From the NCBI GenBank assembly GCA_934486965.1, contig CAKSQP010000027.1, forward strand, positions 1 to 16,522: 16,522 nucleotides of DNA, read 5' to 3'. The notes under the pieces are model-generated. The model was not told the DNA's origin, did not search any database, and was given only the letters and a program-made list of their open reading frames with translations. Below are positions 14,379-16,522 of the stretch, one piece after another. How positions within the stretch are numbered: position 1 is the stretch's first letter; each line of letters opens with the position of its first letter. This stretch comes from an uncultured Eubacteriales bacterium. Lineage in GTDB: Bacteria > Bacillota > Clostridia > Oscillospirales > UBA644. The position numbers and the translations under genes are program-made.

Positions 14379-14829
14379 ATTCTGAATACAATTTCATATA
14401 TAAAAGCGGATACGGATTTCCCTGCTCGTCAAAATCGGTCCTTTTATACGTTTCAAACCCGATATGCTTATAAAACCCGACAGCCTGCGGATTTTGCTCG
14501 TTTACCGTCACTTCGTTTATCCCGTAATTTGTAATTCCGAACCCGACAAGTTGTCTGCCTGTTCCCTGCCCTCGGTTTTCGGGAAGCAAAAAGAGTATTT
14601 CCAACAGATTCGCAACAGTTCCCATAAAACCGACAAGCCGCCCCGAATCGTCTTCCGCGACAATCAGATGTTCAACTTCGCCGATAGCCTGCGGAACATA
14701 TTCTTTGATTTTCCCGATTTCAAAATCCGACAGAAACAAGTGCGTCGCCCGCACCGATTCTTCCCATATATTCAAAAGAGCCGACACTAAATAAGGATTT
14801 CGGTCCGATACTTCATATATTTTCATCAT
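14377..14829 (-). CDS. GNAT-family N-acetyltransferase, YjaB-like
   Basis: This 150-residue protein is a single GNAT domain that should transfer acetyl from acetyl-CoA to an amine. Motif A is seen as ILFLLPENRGQGTGRQLV (78-95), with the CoA-phosphate loop R86-G-Q-G-T-G91. Motif B is VNEQNPQAVGFYKHIGF (109-125), and the C-terminal GNPYPLLYMKL closes the fold. The N-terminal WEESVRATHLFLS and the VNEQN and PYPLL blocks closely recall E. coli YjaB, whose physiological substrate is not firmly established. Two tandem ATGs (14829 and 14826) follow AAAGGGCG. The gene lies 50 bases after the 47-residue gene and may share its transcript. Substrate unknown; protein, small molecule or antibiotic are all possible. 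Confidence 0.9.
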   Translation of the reverse strand: MMKIYEVSDRNPYLVSALLNIWEESVRATHLFLSDFEIGKIKEYVPQAIGEVEHLIVAEDDSGRLVGFMGTVANLLEILFLLPENRGQGTGRQLVGFGITNYGINEVTVNEQNPQAVGFYKHIGFETYKRTDFDEQGNPYPLLYMKLYSE

Positions 14830-14865
14830 TATTTTCGCCCTTTATAAATAGGTATAAACTGTTAT

Positions 14866-14900
14866 TCTGCAAAGAAATTTTAACCGGATTGTTTTGCAGA
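14866..14900. repeat. Weak inverted repeat with T run
   Basis: TCTGCAAA (14866-14873) and TTTGCAGA (14893-14900) are perfect complements separated by 19 bases, with TTTTTT following on the plus strand (14901-14906). It overlaps the end of the 47-residue gene on the minus strand. No plus-strand gene ends here, so a terminator role is doubtful; it could be chance in AT-rich DNA. Confidence 0.3.
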
Positions 14901-15023
14901 TTTTTTAAGTTCATCTATACAACATTTACAAAATTCTTTTTCCTCATTTGTTAACCGATCATTCTTCACGACTGCCAACTTATCTAAAAGTGCCAAAAAC
15001 TCTATTAAATCCTGCCTATTCAT
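14880..15023 (-). CDS. 47-residue small protein downstream of the Vat-like gene
   Basis: This short frame reads ATG at 15023 to TAA at 14880. The ribosome site AAGGTGA sits at the end of the upstream Vat-like gene, whose TGA is only seven bases before this ATG, so translation is probably coupled. The 47 residues begin MNRQDLIEFLALLDKLAVV, followed by a charged part with NEEKEFCKCC and a lysine-rich end. It looks like two short amphipathic helices with three cysteines (CKCC). There is no signal peptide. Codons are noticeably AT-rich (TTA, ATA, AGG), unlike the core genes to the left. I do not recognise it. A real small protein is likely from spacing and ribosome site, but a chance frame cannot be ruled out. 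Confidence 0.6.
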   Translation of the reverse strand: MNRQDLIEFLALLDKLAVVKNDRLTNEEKEFCKCCIDELKKSAKQSG

Positions 15024-15030
15024 AATAACA

Positions 15031-15663
15031 TCACCTTATATTTTTAATCTTATCCAAATCACCGCTGCAAAGGGCTTCCATGTTGCGGAATATTTTGTCG
15101 GCAGGCCAGTCCCACCATTTCAGATTCAGAAGATACTCGGTAAGTTCCCCGTCAAATCGGTGTTTGATAACCCTGCACGGATTTCCGCCGGCAACGCAAT
15201 AAGGCGGAACATCTTTCGCGACAACGGAATTCGCCGCAATAATTGCCCCGTCGCCGATATGTACGCCCAGCATAACGGTAACATTCTGCCCTATCCAGAC
15301 ATCGTTTCCGACAACGGTATCCCCTTTCAGCGGAAGATCGTCAAGAGCTGGAGCAAACTTTTCCCAACCGCCACCCATTATATTAAAAGGATAAGTCGTC
15401 ACGCTGTTCATTCTGTGATTTGCCCCATTCATGACAAACTCAATACCCTTTGCAATCGCACAGAATTTGCCGATAATAAGCCTGTCCCCTATAAACTCGT
15501 AGTGATGAGTAACGTGTTCTTCAAACTTTTCAGCACCGTTAACATCGTCGTAATAAGTGTAATCGCCGACGATGATATTCGGACGGGTAATCACATTTTT
15601 GATATACACAACCTGCTTTATCCCTTCATTCGGATAAATTTTATTCGGATCGGGTCCTGTCAT
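15031..15663 (-). CDS. Vat-family xenobiotic O-acetyltransferase (left-handed beta-helix)
   Basis: The 210-residue protein belongs to the hexapeptide-repeat xenobiotic acetyltransferases, closest by eye to Vat streptogramin A acetyltransferases and more distantly to CatB chloramphenicol acetyltransferases. They move acetyl from acetyl-CoA to a hydroxyl on the drug. It opens GPDPNKIYP, as Vat proteins do. The catalytic His is His83 in MNGANHRM, and the Trp of GNDVWIG (119-125) and the hexapeptide coils IGDGAIIAANSVVAKDV (136-152) follow, then the CoA-site GGNPCRVIKHRF and the C-terminal WWDWP. All key residues are present, and length matches Vat. A strong AAGGAGAG precedes the ATG. It lies 33 bases after the unknown 123-residue gene. 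Many chromosomal Vat-like enzymes exist whose substrate has not been tested, so resistance is plausible but not shown. Confidence 0.93.
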   Translation of the reverse strand: MTGPDPNKIYPNEGIKQVVYIKNVITRPNIIVGDYTYYDDVNGAEKFEEHVTHHYEFIGDRLIIGKFCAIAKGIEFVMNGANHRMNSVTTYPFNIMGGGWEKFAPALDDLPLKGDTVVGNDVWIGQNVTVMLGVHIGDGAIIAANSVVAKDVPPYCVAGGNPCRVIKHRFDGELTEYLLNLKWWDWPADKIFRNMEALCSGDLDKIKNIR

Positions 15664-15696
15664 AGCGACTCTCCTTGTTTTTTCGAAATATAAATA

Positions 15697-16068
15697 TTAC
15701 TGCCGTACTGAATCATTCAGTGCTTTTTCGACTGTAAGTAAAATTGCCTTGAAATCCTCACCGGAATCCGCCATAAAACAATCAATGGCACACAGTGCCG
15801 CTGTTGCCGCTCTGTCATTATGACTGAATTCTATATCGAAATTATATTCTTTATCATCAATAAGAATTATCCGAGGGTCTTCGTAATCGGGAAACTTAAC
15901 TTTTTCAAAGTGCTCAATACCGAGTTTTTTTATAAGAATCAAATAGTTTTTAATGATTTTATCCGATAATTCCTTATAATCAGTATCCTCAAAAGCAACC
16001 TCAAACTGTGGGTCAGATTGATGGTCTTTCAAATACCAGAATATCTTCATAGCGTCAAAAAATTTCAT
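15697..16068 (-). CDS. Unrecognised 123-residue acidic protein
   Basis: I do not recognise this protein. The 123 residues start MKFFDAMKIFWYLKD, are acidic overall and look like a mixed alpha/beta cytoplasmic domain: helix (1-15), a charged region with FEVAFEDTDYKELSDK, helix (about 37-52), a strand pair PRIILIDDKEYNFDIEFS (about 65-82), then helices with AATAALCAIDCF. No membrane segment or signal peptide. The ATG at 16068 follows AAGGGA. Its base composition is more AT-rich than the core operon, and it heads the minus-strand Vat-like cluster, with only 33 bases to the next gene. The upstream region contains several TATA-like hexamers but no convincing -35. The fold hints could suit a small immunity-type or regulatory protein, but that is speculation. 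Confidence 0.72.
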   Translation of the reverse strand: MKFFDAMKIFWYLKDHQSDPQFEVAFEDTDYKELSDKIIKNYLILIKKLGIEHFEKVKFPDYEDPRIILIDDKEYNFDIEFSHNDRAATAALCAIDCFMADSGEDFKAILLTVEKALNDSVRQ

Positions 16069-16152
16069 ACTAGTCCCTTAATATACACTTTTCAAATATG
16101 ATTTATAAGTAAAAATTCTAAATGAGATTTTTAAATGTAATTCATATTTGTA

Positions 16153-16181
16153 GTACGGGGGGCTTGGGCAGCCCCCCGTGC
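16153..16181. repeat. GC-rich perfect hairpin in AT-rich DNA
   Basis: ACGGGGGGCT (16155-16164), loop TGGGC and AGCCCCCCGT (16170-16179) form a perfect 10-bp stem, extended to 12 by a T-G and a G-C pair. It is flanked on both sides by DNA of very high AT content and is followed by more C (GCCCC). Neither strand has a T run after it, so it is not a standard intrinsic terminator. It may be a dispersed palindromic repeat, a structured RNA element or a mobile-element end. Confidence 0.8.
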
Positions 16182-16522
16182 CCCTGCCTTTCTAAATTTA
16201 AGTATAGTAGTTTGATTAATTTATGTTGATTTTAAAATTGATTTTTAAAAACAGTTTGGAGAAATTTATTTATATGTCTTAAAGAAAAAAGTTTATTGTT
16301 TTAAAATATCTTTAGGCAATTCCCAGTGTCTCAGATTAAAAAAAATATATTTAGTGTTAAAATTTTTTATCGGAACGGATAAAGTATATACAATTTTTTT
16401 GAATAAAATATTTTTTACACTATTTTAGATTTTTATTTATTTATATTTTATATATCTCATATAATAATTTTATAAATTTTACGACCCAAACATTGAATTT
16501 TATTCATTTAAAAAATAATTTT
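16182..16522. other. Extremely AT-rich stretch without a convincing gene
   Basis: About 340 bases of DNA far more AT-rich than the rest of the window, dense in stops on both strands. The longest thing of note is a minus-strand frame from 16424 to the stop at 16293 (43 codons, no start codon), which ends with a protein-like NLRHWELPKDILKQ. No promoter, RNA gene or repeat family could be assigned. Such sequence is typical of decayed or horizontally acquired intergenic DNA, or of the edge of an accessory region. Confidence 0.7.
16293..16424 (-). pseudogene. Possible decayed coding remnant (no start codon)
   Basis: A minus-strand frame stays open for 43 codons between a TAA (16425-16427) and a TAA (16293-16295) in sequence where stops are very frequent. 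It lacks any ATG, GTG or TTG near the start. The last part reads NLRHWELPKDILKQ, with Trp, His and Arg codons that are unusual for random AT-rich DNA. It could be the 3' end of a lost gene. No family is recognised, and chance is a real alternative. Confidence 0.25.

Noticed and set aside
16155..16179. GC hairpin as an intrinsic terminator or CRISPR repeat
   Set aside because: No T run follows on either strand, and only one copy is present, so there is no array.

Overview
The window looks like a chromosomal segment from an anaerobic Firmicute of class Clostridia, probably an uncultured gut-type lineage related to the Oscillospirales or Christensenellales. The class rests on a DivIVA-SepF-YlmH division cluster, a RicA-like YlbF/YmcA protein between miaB and mutS, and a MutL with the C-terminal endonuclease motif. 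The order is inference; no rRNA or other marker is present.

Positions 1-11701 are one unbroken minus-strand run of eleven genes (read right to left): miaB, a RicA-like YlbF/YmcA protein, mutS, mutL, miaA, a HlyD-like membrane protein, yggS, sepF, ylmH, divIVA and lspA (cut by the left edge). Spacing is tight: most gaps are under 40 bases, mutL and miaA overlap by 4 bases, and sepF and ylmH overlap. The only clear promoter I see for the run is just ahead of miaB (11734-11762). It joins tRNA A37 hypermodification (MiaA, MiaB), mismatch repair (MutS, MutL), PLP homeostasis (YggS), septum and pole proteins (SepF, DivIVA), an S4-domain ribosome factor (YlmH) and lipoprotein maturation (LspA).

Positions 11702-14380 hold a divergent plus-strand group: an unrecognised helical 138-residue protein, a 67-residue five-cysteine protein, glucose-6-phosphate isomerase (pgi) and a small P-loop protein. 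Two well-formed sigma-A promoters, both with an extended -10 element, precede the first two genes. A 10-bp hairpin with a T run ends the group and separates it from the convergent minus-strand genes.

Positions 14377-16068 are an accessory-looking minus-strand cluster, more AT-rich in places: an unknown 123-residue protein, a Vat-family xenobiotic O-acetyltransferase, a 47-residue protein, and a YjaB-like GNAT acetyltransferase. Beyond it, 16069-16522 has no convincing gene. It contains one striking GC-rich perfect hairpin (16155-16179) followed by about 340 bases of extremely AT-rich DNA with a possible decayed coding fragment.

I found no CRISPR array, transposase, tRNA, rRNA or recognised defence system. 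The most open parts are the Vat/GNAT cluster with its two unknown partners and flanking GC hairpin, the two unrecognised small proteins ahead of pgi, and the HlyD-like protein inside the division operon.
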